Part shown: piece after piece, positions 7,259 through 13,979 of the stretch
Layout: every line of letters starts with the position of its first letter
How positions within the stretch are numbered: the stretch's first letter is position 1
Origin: Gemmatimonadota bacterium
Lineage (GTDB): Bacteria; Gemmatimonadota; Gemmatimonadetes; Longimicrobiales; Longimicrobiaceae
Direction of reading: 5' to 3'
Length of the DNA stretch: 15,914 nucleotides
Assembly: GCA_019348265.1 (NCBI GenBank)
Contig: JAHWJV010000027.1
Location: 1-15,914, forward strand
Notes under the pieces: generated by a model
The model's database searches: none
What the model was told of the DNA's origin: nothing
Seen by the model: only the letters and a program-made list of their open reading frames with translations
Made by a program: the position numbers and the translations under genes

Positions 7259-8430
7259 TAGCGGTCCTCCCGGACGAAGCCCGAATCGAAGGATACGTCG
7301 GAGGCCGCTTCGATGCCGGATGCTCGGAGCGAGAACTCGCCCGGATTGGTCGCGTACTCCATCGCACGCTCCTGAGTGATCAGGCCGCGCCGGTAGAGGT
7401 CCATCAGGCTCTGGTCGAAAGTCTGCATTCCATACTGGGTGCGTCCCTCCGCGATCAAGTCGGGGAGGGTGTGCATCTGGTCGCCGGCGCGGAGACGTTC
7501 TGCGACTGCGGCGGTGTTCACCAGGATTTCCGCGGCGGGCACGCGGCCACTTCCATCCGCGCGCGGGATCAAGCGCATGGAGATCACCGCGCGCAGCGCC
7601 TCGGAAAGCAGGGCGCGGATCTCCCCGTGCTGGTGCGGCGGGAAGAAGGAGATGATGCGGCTGACCGTCTGCGCCACGTCCGTCGTGTGCAGCGTGGAGA
7701 GCACCAGGTGTCCGGTATTCGCCGCCTTGAGCACCGTCTCCATCGACTCCCGATCGCGGATCTCGCCGAGCATCACGACGTCGGGGTCCTGCCGGAGAAC
7801 GTGGCGGAGCGCCTCTTGGAAGGAGAGGGTGTCGTTCCCCACCTCCCGCTGACTGATCATCGACTTGAGGTCGCGATGCAGGAACTCGATCGGGTCCTCG
7901 ATGGTGACGATGTTGAGCGCCCGATGCTCGTTCATGAACCGGATCATCGCCGCGAGCGAAGTCGACTTCCCACTCCCCGTGATGCCCGTGACGAGGACCA
8001 GCCCGCGCGCGGAGAGCGCGATCTCCTCGACCGCGTCGGGGAGCTGGAGGTCCCGCATGGAGGGGATCTCGAAGGGGATCGCGCGGAAGGCGAACCCAAA
8101 GGTGCCACGCTGCTGGAAGAGGTTTACGCGGAACCGCCCGAGCCCCTGCACTCCGACCGCGAAATCGATCTCCTTGCGGGTCGCGAACTCCTCGACCTGA
8201 GCGGGGGTGAGGATCTGCTCGCTGCACCTGCGCAGGTCTTCGGGCCGCAGCGCGGGGAGCCCGGTCTGGAGCAGCTCGCCGTGCAAACGGAGCACCGGCG
8301 GGAGGCCGACCTTCAGATGCAGGTCGGACGCGCGCCGGCGGACCATCTCCTCGAGGGCGCGGCGCAGCTTGAACTCGGGGGCGCCCGATTCCGGTGCAGC
8401 GGCCTCGCCGTGGAGCGTCGACGTGTCCAT
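7258..8430 (-). CDS. pilT: type IV pilus retraction ATPase PilT
   Basis: PilT is a hexameric cytoplasmic motor that depolymerises type IV pili and drives twitching motility and DNA uptake. The 390 residues include an N-terminal PAS-like domain (SDLHLKVGLPPVLRLHGEL, 35-53), Walker A GITGSGKST (149-157), the Asp box IVTIEDPIEF (174-183), Walker B DPDVVMLGEIRD (215-226) and the His box GHLVLSTLHTTD (240-251). The C-terminal LIAEGRTQYGMQTFDQSL (325-342) is the retraction-ATPase signature and separates it from assembly ATPase PilB and secretion GspE. ATG 8428-8430 is used here. GTG 8446-8448 is in frame, overlaps the accB stop as GTGA and is equally plausible; neither has a good ribosome-binding site. 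The gene lies between accB and accC with overlap at the accC side. No other pilus gene (pilB, pilC, pilU) is near it. The motor motifs look intact. Confidence 0.95.
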   Translation of the reverse strand: MDTSTLHGEAAAPESGAPEFKLRRALEEMVRRRASDLHLKVGLPPVLRLHGELLQTGLPALRPEDLRRCSEQILTPAQVEEFATRKEIDFAVGVQGLGRFRVNLFQQRGTFGFAFRAIPFEIPSMRDLQLPDAVEEIALSARGLVLVTGITGSGKSTSLAAMIRFMNEHRALNIVTIEDPIEFLHRDLKSMISQREVGNDTLSFQEALRHVLRQDPDVVMLGEIRDRESMETVLKAANTGHLVLSTLHTTDVAQTVSRIISFFPPHQHGEIRALLSEALRAVISMRLIPRADGSGRVPAAEILVNTAAVAERLRAGDQMHTLPDLIAEGRTQYGMQTFDQSLMDLYRRGLITQERAMEYATNPGEFSLRASGIEAASDVSFDSGFVREDR

Positions 8431-8444
8431 GGCGTGCGTGTCGC

Positions 8445-8954
8445 TCACGCTTCTGGCTCGATGCGGAAGAGGACCTGCCCGTACTCGACGGGCTCGGCGT
8501 TCTCGACGCACACCTCCCGGACCACCCCGGAGATCTCGGCCTGGAGCTCGTTCATGAGCTTCATCGCCTCGAGGATGCAGAGCGTCTGCCCCTTGACCAC
8601 GCGGCTACCCGGCTCCACGTACGCCGGCGCTTCCGGCGAAGTCGACCGGTAGAAGGTCCCCACCATTGGCGATTTGACGTCGGACAGGCGGCTCTCCACC
8701 ACCGGAGGCGCCGCGGGAGCCGCTGGAGCAGCAGCCGGTGCGGCAGCGGCAGCCGGAGCGGGCGCATGGTCGCGCACCGGCGCCGGCGCCGCCTGCGTGA
8801 CGGTGTGGGCCGGCGGTGGCGTCTTCGCGATCCGGATTCGTGTGCCGCCGCGGGAGATCTCGAGAGAGTCGATCCCGCTCGAGTCGACCGCGGAGATGAG
8901 GCCCTGGAGGAAGTCCAGATCCACGATCGGCTGGCGTTCCGGGTTCTCGCTCAT
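8445..8954 (-). CDS. accB: acetyl-CoA carboxylase biotin carboxyl carrier protein
   Basis: AccB carries the biotin that swings between biotin carboxylase and carboxyltransferase. It has 169 residues: an N-terminal helix segment (VDLDFLQGLISAVDSSGIDS, 11-30), a mobile Ala/Pro linker (about 46-86), then the biotinyl domain from about 90. The biotinylated lysine is K132 in EAMKLMNE, and the bacterial AccB thumb-type sequence SPMVGTFYRSTSPEAPAYVE (95-114) is present. Start ATG 8952-8954 overlaps the efp stop by four bases (ATGA), so translation is coupled to efp. Downstream is pilT rather than accC. The efp-accB neighbourhood is common in bacteria, and the gene is complete. Confidence 0.97.
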   Translation of the reverse strand: MSENPERQPIVDLDFLQGLISAVDSSGIDSLEISRGGTRIRIAKTPPPAHTVTQAAPAPVRDHAPAPAAAAAPAAAPAAPAAPPVVESRLSDVKSPMVGTFYRSTSPEAPAYVEPGSRVVKGQTLCILEAMKLMNELQAEISGVVREVCVENAEPVEYGQVLFRIEPEA

Positions 8955-9517
8955 TTGCTGACGCGCTCCAGATACTTGTCCTCCCGGCGGTCGACGCGAA
9001 TGACGTCACCCTCGTTGAGGAATAAGGGCACCATCACGACAGCTCCGGTCTCGAGCTTCGCCGGCTTGGTGCCACCCTGGGCGGTATCTCCACGCACTCC
9101 GGGATCGGTCTGAACCACCGCCAGCTCGATGAAGTTCGGGAGCTCGACCGCGATGATGTTGTCGTTGTGAATGAGCCCGTCGCACTCCAGGTTTTCCTTG
9201 AGGTACTTGAGCTGGTCCTCGCCGATCACGTCCCCGCTGAGCGGGATCATGTCGAAAGTTTCCTGGTCCATGAAGTAGTACAGACCGCCGTCGTTGTAGC
9301 TGTACTGGATCTTCCGGTGCTCGAGACGCACCTCCTCGATGCGGTCGCCGGCACGAAAGGTCTTTTCCAGAACGGCGCCGGTGAGCACGTTCCGCAGCTT
9401 CGTGCGGACGACCGTGTTGCCCTTTCCGGGTTTATGATGCTGAAAGAAAAGGATGGTCCAGAGGTTCCCATCCATCGAGATCGTCATCCCGTTCCGGAAA
9501 TCGGCGGTAGTCGCCAC
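8951..9517 (-). CDS. efp: translation elongation factor P
   Basis: EF-P binds between the ribosomal P and E sites and relieves stalling at polyproline. From a GTG start (9515-9517) the protein has 188 residues, the family length. It begins ATTADFRNGMTISMDG, and GGAGG lies upstream at a usable distance. An ATG further upstream would add an unrelated tail. Domain I has the modification loop KPGKGNTVVRTKLRN, with the tip lysine at about residue 32 (PGKG). Domain II carries YYFMDQETFDMIPL, and domain III ends with PLFLNEGDVIRVDRREDKYL, close to the EF-P signature. Whether the lysine is modified cannot be told; no epmA, epmB or other modification gene is nearby. The stop overlaps the accB start. 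A strong hairpin lies just upstream of the ribosome-binding site. Confidence 0.96.
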   Translation of the reverse strand: MATTADFRNGMTISMDGNLWTILFFQHHKPGKGNTVVRTKLRNVLTGAVLEKTFRAGDRIEEVRLEHRKIQYSYNDGGLYYFMDQETFDMIPLSGDVIGEDQLKYLKENLECDGLIHNDNIIAVELPNFIELAVVQTDPGVRGDTAQGGTKPAKLETGAVVMVPLFLNEGDVIRVDRREDKYLERVSK

Positions 9518-9530
9518 AACGTCTTCCTCC

Positions 9531-9560
9531 CTCCCGGACACGGCGGGGGCCGTCCGGGAG
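9531..9560 (-). terminator. strong GC hairpin between aroQ and efp
   Basis: CTCCCGGA (9531-9538) pairs with TCCGGGAG (9553-9560), and CGGC/GCCG continues the stem around a GGGG loop with a small bulge. On the minus strand it starts right after the aroQ stop and ends at the efp ribosome-binding site (GGGAGG). There is no T-tract, so it could be a partial terminator, an mRNA-stability element or an attenuator that adjusts efp-accB output relative to aroQ. That function is inferred. Confidence 0.55.
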
Positions 9561-10034
9561 CTACGATTGAATAGATGATCCAGCCGACTCGTCCCCTCGG
9601 CCCCGCCGAAGGTGTGAGACGAGGGCGCGGAGGGCAAGAAGATAACTGTCGATCCCGAAGCCGGCGACCAGGCCGATGGCGCGGTCGCCTAGATACGAGT
9701 GATGACGGAACGGCTCACGGGCGAATACGTTCGAGAGATGCACCTCGACGAACGGGCGCTGCACCCCGATCAGCGCGTCGCGGAGCGCCACGCTGGTGTG
9801 GGTGTAAGCGCCGGCGTTGACCAGGAACCCGTCGACCGAGGCGGCAGTCTGCTGGACGTGGTCCACCAGCGCGCCCTCGCCATTGGACTGGAAGCTGACG
9901 ACCTGCGCGCCGAGCTCCCGGCCCAGCGCGACCAGCGCCTCATCCACGTTCCCCAGCGTCGCGGAGCCATACATCTCCGGCTCCCTCTTGCCGAGCAGGT
10001 TCAGGTTCGGTCCGTGGACGACGCCGATCTTCAC
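9561..10034 (-). CDS. aroQ: 3-dehydroquinate dehydratase, type II
   Basis: AroQ catalyses the third shikimate step, dehydrating 3-dehydroquinate to 3-dehydroshikimate. From GTG 10032-10034 the 157 residues align with the family numbering: HGPNLNLLGKREPEMYG with Arg17 and catalytic Tyr22, SFQSNGEGALVDHVQQ (48-62), VNAGAYTHTSVALRDAL (72-88, Asn73 and His79), and VEVHLSNVFAREPFRHHS (96-113, Glu97, His99, Arg110). This GTG is preferred because GGAG lies 9 nt upstream, it overlaps the preceding stop as GTGA, and family members begin at this point. An in-frame ATG at 10053-10055 would add seven residues. The tail after residue 140 is slightly longer than usual. It follows the TPR gene and precedes efp. 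Confidence 0.94.
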   Translation of the reverse strand: MKIGVVHGPNLNLLGKREPEMYGSATLGNVDEALVALGRELGAQVVSFQSNGEGALVDHVQQTAASVDGFLVNAGAYTHTSVALRDALIGVQRPFVEVHLSNVFAREPFRHHSYLGDRAIGLVAGFGIDSYLLALRALVSHLRRGRGDESAGSSIQS

Positions 10035-11719
10035 CGCTTGAGGCTCCGAAGCCATGCCTGGAACGACTCGAGGTCGTCTTCCTCCTCCTGTGTCGCGGGG
10101 GCAGGCGCGGAGCTCGGCCCGGGGGCGGGCGCGGCGGGATCCGTTGCCGGCTGCGCGGGCGATTGCCCGGCCGTTTCCGCCTCCGTGAAGAAGCTCTCGA
10201 ACGGGAAGGGTTCGTCCTCGTCGGCGCTCGACGCCACCGGCGCACCGGGCGTGTGCGCAGAGCCGGTGTTCTCCGGGGTCTCCCAGGGGAAAGGCAGGTC
10301 GTCGTCCAGCGATGCGCCCGGTGCCGGGGCGTCCACGGCCACCGCGTCCGCCGCGGATGCGGCGCTCACCCACGGCTCGGCAACCCGCGGCTCGGAGCCG
10401 CCCACTTCCGCCTCGGCAACGGCGTCCACCCACGGCTCCGCGATCTCGACATCCGGCTCGGCGATCTCCGCCTCCAGCTCCGCGACCATGTCGATCGCCG
10501 GCTCGATCCCGCCGGCCTCGAATGACTCCGCGGGGACCTCGCCCCGACTCCCCACGCCCGCGCCGGGCTGCCAGGCCGCGAGCTCCCCGAGATAACCCGT
10601 GATCGTGCGGCCGCCAGACTCGGTGGCGTGGGGCTGCGGCTCCTCGAACGGCTGCTCCGCGTCGAACCAGTCGGCCGCGTCGGACACCCGCGCCTCGGGC
10701 GCCCGCGCGGTGAGCTCCTCATCGAGAAACCCGTACTCGAACGACGAGGCGAACGGGTCAGAGTCCACCAGCGACAGCTCGTCGACACTCCCGGCGAGAG
10801 CTCCTACCTCGCCCAGTACCGGCAGCGGCTCGTCGTAAGGCTGGGGAACCTCGTTCTCGACCAGCGCTTTCTCTCGCGGCGCTTCCTCCGCATCGGCCGG
10901 CGACCGCTCCCCGTCGACCACGGCGTGCTCGAGTGCGTCGGCCAGCTGCGGCTCCGGCACCGCGGGCGGTTCAGGCGGTGCGGGCGGTGCCATGAGCTCG
11001 GCGATCCGGCGCTCGAGCGCAGCGTCTCCGCCGCGGCGACGGATCAACTCGCGGTACACCTCGACCGCGCGGTCGACGAGACCCTGCCGGGCGTACAGCT
11101 CGGCGATGGTCTCGGTCACCACCTCACCCGTTACCTCACCGCCGGTGGCGTCCGCGTCCTGATCGCCGTCGTCCGCCGAATAGGGCGGCGCCGGCTGCGC
11201 CGGAATGGCGGCGGGAGCCGCGGCCGGCTCGGGACTCGTCTCGGACATGGGAGCCGTGCCGGTCTCAGCCCACCAATCCGTCTCCGGCTCGTGCTGCGGG
11301 ACGGGCTCCGCGAGCGAGTCGAGCGCGCGACGCGCCTCCTCGTTCATCGGATCGACCTCCAGGAGCTGCTGGTACCAGCTGGCCGATTCGTCCGCGCGGC
11401 CGGACGCCATGGCGAGCTCTCCGAGCGTGCGCAGCGCGATGAGGTTCTGCGGATCGATCGACAGCACGTGCTGGAACTCGGCAACGGCTTCGCCGGTCGC
11501 ACCCCGGTCCGCCAGGCAGCGGCCGAGCACGATGTGAGCACTCAGATAGTCGGGATGGCGCCGCAGGCCCTCGCGCAGCACCGCTTCCGCGCGGCCAATC
11601 TCGCCCGTCTTCCGGTAGGCGTTCGCCAGCGGCACGAAGAAGCGCCCCTCCGGGTGCTCGGCGTGCCTCGCCTCCAGCTTCTCGATCTCTGTCTGCAGCT
11701 CGGAGGGAGTTTCAGCCAT
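10031..11719 (-). CDS. acidic TPR protein heading the aroQ-efp-acc operon
   Basis: This is a 562-residue protein with no signal peptide or membrane segment. About three tetratricopeptide repeats lie at 26-130 (RFFVPLANAYRKTGEIGRAE, AHIVLGRCLADRGATGEAVA, LRTLGELAMASGRADESASW). A further TPR-like unit is at 202-230 (ETIAELYARQGLVDRAVEVY). The remainder, roughly 245-540, is acidic, Ala/Pro/Glu-rich low-complexity sequence with recurring Glu-Pro-Trp/Val motifs. It ends in a conserved-looking short tail, LESFQAWLRSLKR. TPRs usually mediate protein-protein contacts; the partner is unknown. A similar layout (TPR, acidic middle, short basic Trp-containing tail) occurs in other bacteria, but I cannot name a function. 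Start ATG 11717-11719 is chosen over one 57 nt upstream because it gives a clean N-terminus ahead of the TPRs. A TTGACA promoter lies upstream. The stop overlaps the aroQ start. Confidence 0.85.
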   Translation of the reverse strand: MAETPSELQTEIEKLEARHAEHPEGRFFVPLANAYRKTGEIGRAEAVLREGLRRHPDYLSAHIVLGRCLADRGATGEAVAEFQHVLSIDPQNLIALRTLGELAMASGRADESASWYQQLLEVDPMNEEARRALDSLAEPVPQHEPETDWWAETGTAPMSETSPEPAAAPAAIPAQPAPPYSADDGDQDADATGGEVTGEVVTETIAELYARQGLVDRAVEVYRELIRRRGGDAALERRIAELMAPPAPPEPPAVPEPQLADALEHAVVDGERSPADAEEAPREKALVENEVPQPYDEPLPVLGEVGALAGSVDELSLVDSDPFASSFEYGFLDEELTARAPEARVSDAADWFDAEQPFEEPQPHATESGGRTITGYLGELAAWQPGAGVGSRGEVPAESFEAGGIEPAIDMVAELEAEIAEPDVEIAEPWVDAVAEAEVGGSEPRVAEPWVSAASAADAVAVDAPAPGASLDDDLPFPWETPENTGSAHTPGAPVASSADEDEPFPFESFFTEAETAGQSPAQPATDPAAPAPGPSSAPAPATQEEEDDLESFQAWLRSLKR

Positions 11720-11774
11720 GTTCACGCGCGAACGTGTGGAGCCAAGAAAGGATGGGGACCGGTTGCGGCCGATC

Positions 11775-11804
11775 AACTTACACGCCGGTTCGCGGCGATG
11801 TCAA
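11775..11804 (-). promoter_or_regulatory. sigma-70-type promoter for the TPR-aroQ-efp-acc operon
   Basis: On the minus strand a perfect -35 TTGACA (11799-11804) is followed after 18 nt by TAAGTT (11775-11780). Transcription would begin near 11768, leaving about 50 nt of leader before the TPR ATG at 11719. It is the best promoter match in the divergent region. The -10 is imperfect. Confidence 0.55.
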
Positions 11805-11812
11805 CGAATGGG

Positions 11813-11924
11813 GCTATCAGCTATCGGCTAGCAGCGATCAGTCTCCAGTCTTCAGTCTTCAGTCTCCCGTCTTCGGTCCTGCCTCGGCCAACGACGTACT
11901 GCTGGCGACTGAAGACTGAAGACT
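11813..11924. repeat. heptamer inverted repeat in the divergent promoter region
   Basis: The left arm (11813-11875) consists of nine in-phase 7-nt units that drift from GCTATCA/GCTATCG/GCTAGCA/GCGATCA into GTCTCCA/GTCTTCA/GTCTTCA/GTCTCCC/GTCTTCG. The right arm (11904-11924) has three units in reverse complement (GGCGACT, GAAGACT, GAAGACT). AGTCTTCAGTCTTCAGTC (11847-11864) pairs perfectly over 18 bp with 11907-11924. The loop is about 42 nt. It lies between the leftward promoter at 11775-11804 and the ppiD leader, so it could insulate the two transcription units. Confidence 0.82.
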
Positions 11925-12011
11925 CCTTCCTCTCCGCTTGCGCGCGACGCGGAGACGCGCGATCTTTTGCCGTTTGTATCTTCCCGACGAAATCCCCGTT
12001 CTTACCCATCG

Positions 12012-12027
12012 CCGGGCGCTCGCCCGG
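12012..12027 (+). promoter_or_regulatory. stem-loop in the ppiD leader, just before its ribosome-binding site
   Basis: CCGGGC (12012-12017) pairs with GCCCGG (12022-12027) around a GCTC tetraloop. The ribosome-binding AGGAG is at 12034-12038, six nt downstream. The hairpin could affect ppiD mRNA stability or access to the start site; no regulator is implied by the sequence. Confidence 0.5.
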
Positions 12028-12050
12028 TTGAGCAGGAGCTCGATCCCGAT

Positions 12051-13883
12051 ATGATGCAAGATCTGCGGAACAAGACGAAGTTCGTCATGATCATCGTCGC
12101 CCTGGCGTTCGTGGGGCTGATGGTTTTCGACTGGGGGATGGACATCACCGGGCAGCGGTCGGCGACCGGGACGGGCGAGCTGGGCCGGGTCAATGGCGAG
12201 CCGGTGACGTACGAGGCGTACAACACCGTGTACCAGCAGCTGTACAACCAGGCGCGGCAGCAGCAGGGCGGCGAGCTGAGCGCGGAGCAGACTCGCGAAG
12301 TGGAGGACGCCGCGTTCGACCAGGTGGTGAACGAGATCCTGGTTCGTCAGGAGATCGAGCGGCGCGGTATCCGGGTATCGGACGAGGAGGTGCGGCAGGC
12401 GGCGAAGTGGAGCCCGCACCCGGAGCTGGCGCAGCAGGAGATCTTCCTGACCAACGGGCAGTTCGACATCAACAAGTGGCAGCAGTTCCTGGCGAGCCCG
12501 CAGGCGAGTGACGATCTACTCCTTCAGCTCGAGCAGTATTATCGCGGCGCGCTCCCGCGGCAGAAGCTGATCCGTCAGGTGACGGCCGGCAGCTATCTCT
12601 CCGACGCGGAGCTGTGGCGGCTCTGGCAGGACCAGAACGAGACGGCGACGGTGGATTACGTGTCGCTGGATCTGTCGAAGCTCGTGCCCGGCGAGGTCGC
12701 GGTGACGGAGAGTGAGATCGAGGAGTATTACGAGGATAACGAGGAGCGTTTCGAGCGTCCGGCGTCGGCACGACTGACGATCGCCACTATCCAGAAGGGC
12801 GCCGCGGCGGCGGATACGGCGGCGGCTCGCGCGCGGGCCGCGCAGGTGCGGCAGGAGATCGTAGCCGGGGGCGACTTCGCGGCGATCGCCGCTCGCGAGT
12901 CGGCCGATCCCGGCTCGAAGGCCAACGGCGGTGACCTGGGGACCTTCACCCGCGGGCAGATGGTCGGCGCGTTCGACACCGTCGCCTTCAGCCTTCCGAT
13001 CGGGGAGATCTCGCAGCCGGTTGAGACGAGCTTCGGTTACCACATCATCCAGGTGCAGGAGCGCACGGGCGACCAGGCGAAGGCGCGGCACATCCTGATC
13101 GCGCCGGCGCCGAACGACGCGGCACTGGACGCGCTGTACGCGCGAGCCGACTCTCTGGAGAGCCTGGCGGAGCGGGTGGGGCTGCAGCGGGCGGCGCGTG
13201 CGACGCGTGCGGCGGTGCGGCAGGGCGTAACGGTCACTGAGGACCAGCCGGTGGTCCCGGGCGTCGGCTCGGTCCTGGAGGCGCTCGACTGGGCGCGCGA
13301 GGAGGCGGCCGCCGAGGACGGCGAGACCGTCAGCCCACTGTTCGAGTCGAACGCCGCCTTCTACGTCGTCCAGCGCGAGTCGTATACGCCGGCCGGCAGG
13401 CAGTCGCTCCGTGAGGCGACTCCCGAGATCCGGCGCCTGCTGATCCTGGAGAAGAAGCGCGCCCGTGCGCGGCGGATCGGTCAGCAGATCGTAGCGGAGG
13501 CGCGCCGCGGCAAGGCGCTCGAGGAGGCGGCGCGTGCGCGCGGACTGACCGTCGCGACCCACGGCCCCTTCACGCGCGTCAGCCAGAACCCGGTGTTCGG
13601 CCAGGCGACGGCCGCGGTCGGCGCCGCGTTCGGCACGCCGATCGGCAAGATCAGCGACGTCGTCGAGTCGACCGCCGGGCTCTTCATCGTCCGGCCTACC
13701 GCGCGCGTGGAAGCCGACCGCAAGGTGTTCGAGGCACAGCGCCTCCAGCTGCGGATGATCGCGAGCCAGCAGCAGCAGCAGGCCACCGCGGCGCGCTTCC
13801 TCCAGAGCCTCCGCGAGCAGGCCAAGATCGTAGACAGCCGCGCCGAGGTGCTGACTTCGCGGGGCGCGACGCCGGCCAGCTAG
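12051..13883 (+). CDS. ppiD: PpiD/SurA-type peptidyl-prolyl isomerase, membrane-anchored
   Basis: PpiD-type proteins are anchored in the inner membrane and act as periplasmic foldases for exported proteins. The 610-residue product has one N-terminal membrane segment (KFVMIIVALAFVGLMVFDWG, 10-29), a SurA-N chaperone region (about 44-235; DQVVNEILVRQEIERRGIRV, 90-109), and a parvulin domain (about 238-337) with GGDFAAIAARESADPGSKAN, GGDLGTFTRGQMVGAF and VETSFGYHIIQVQE. A second, decayed parvulin start (KARHILI, 344-350) follows, then a long helical C-terminus ending in a Gln-rich stretch. Start ATG 12051-12053 is chosen because AGGAG lies 12 nt upstream; the next codon but one is in a typical cytoplasmic lead. 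An upstream ATG at 11967 would add unrelated residues. A weak -10 (TATCTT, 11977-11982) is possible. The gene stands alone and ends inside the hairpin at 13881. Confidence 0.9.
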   Translation: MMQDLRNKTKFVMIIVALAFVGLMVFDWGMDITGQRSATGTGELGRVNGEPVTYEAYNTVYQQLYNQARQQQGGELSAEQTREVEDAAFDQVVNEILVRQEIERRGIRVSDEEVRQAAKWSPHPELAQQEIFLTNGQFDINKWQQFLASPQASDDLLLQLEQYYRGALPRQKLIRQVTAGSYLSDAELWRLWQDQNETATVDYVSLDLSKLVPGEVAVTESEIEEYYEDNEERFERPASARLTIATIQKGAAAADTAAARARAAQVRQEIVAGGDFAAIAARESADPGSKANGGDLGTFTRGQMVGAFDTVAFSLPIGEISQPVETSFGYHIIQVQERTGDQAKARHILIAPAPNDAALDALYARADSLESLAERVGLQRAARATRAAVRQGVTVTEDQPVVPGVGSVLEALDWAREEAAAEDGETVSPLFESNAAFYVVQRESYTPAGRQSLREATPEIRRLLILEKKRARARRIGQQIVAEARRGKALEEAARARGLTVATHGPFTRVSQNPVFGQATAAVGAAFGTPIGKISDVVESTAGLFIVRPTARVEADRKVFEAQRLQLRMIASQQQQQATAARFLQSLREQAKIVDSRAEVLTSRGATPAS

Positions 13884-13976
13884 GGAACAGGGAACAGCCT
13901 GCCCGACGAGCGAAGGGCCGACATCTGCTGAGATGTCGGCCCCTTCTCCCTGTTTCCCGCTATTCCCCGTTCCCTA
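13881..13976. terminator. bidirectional hairpin terminator built on GGGAACA heptamers
   Basis: The core GGGCCGACATCT (13915-13926) pairs perfectly with AGATGTCGGCCC (13931-13942) around a GCTG loop. The outer arms TAGGGAAC (13881-13888) and GTTCCCTA (13969-13976) pair as well, with further GGGAACA/TGTTTCCC-type tandem units between. The left outer arm includes the ppiD stop TAG, and the right arm ends 3 nt before the stop of the convergent DUF4321-like gene. Position between two convergent stops and the strong stem make a shared terminator likely. T-tracts are weak on both sides. Confidence 0.8.
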
Positions 13977-13979
13977 TCC

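Noticed and set aside
5981..7261. 426-codon plus-strand frame
   Set aside because: It is a shadow of accC, whose motifs are clear on the minus strand.
7259..8227. N-terminal extension of accC making a 767-residue fusion
   Set aside because: The extension is an out-of-frame reading of pilT. The AccC family start and the ribosome-binding site are at 7258.
7471..8652. 393-codon plus-strand frame
   Set aside because: It is antisense to pilT and the accB 3' end; no domain is recognisable.
10035..10433. N-terminal extension of aroQ
   Set aside because: It overlaps the C-terminus of the TPR gene out of frame and is Arg/Gly-rich; AroQ begins at about 10034.
10628..12031. 467-codon plus-strand frame
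   Set aside because: It is antisense to the TPR gene, runs through the divergent promoter and heptamer region, and has an Arg/Leu-rich composition.
11967..12050. earlier ATG start for ppiD
   Set aside because: It would place the leader hairpin and AGGAG site inside the gene and put an unrelated segment ahead of the membrane anchor.
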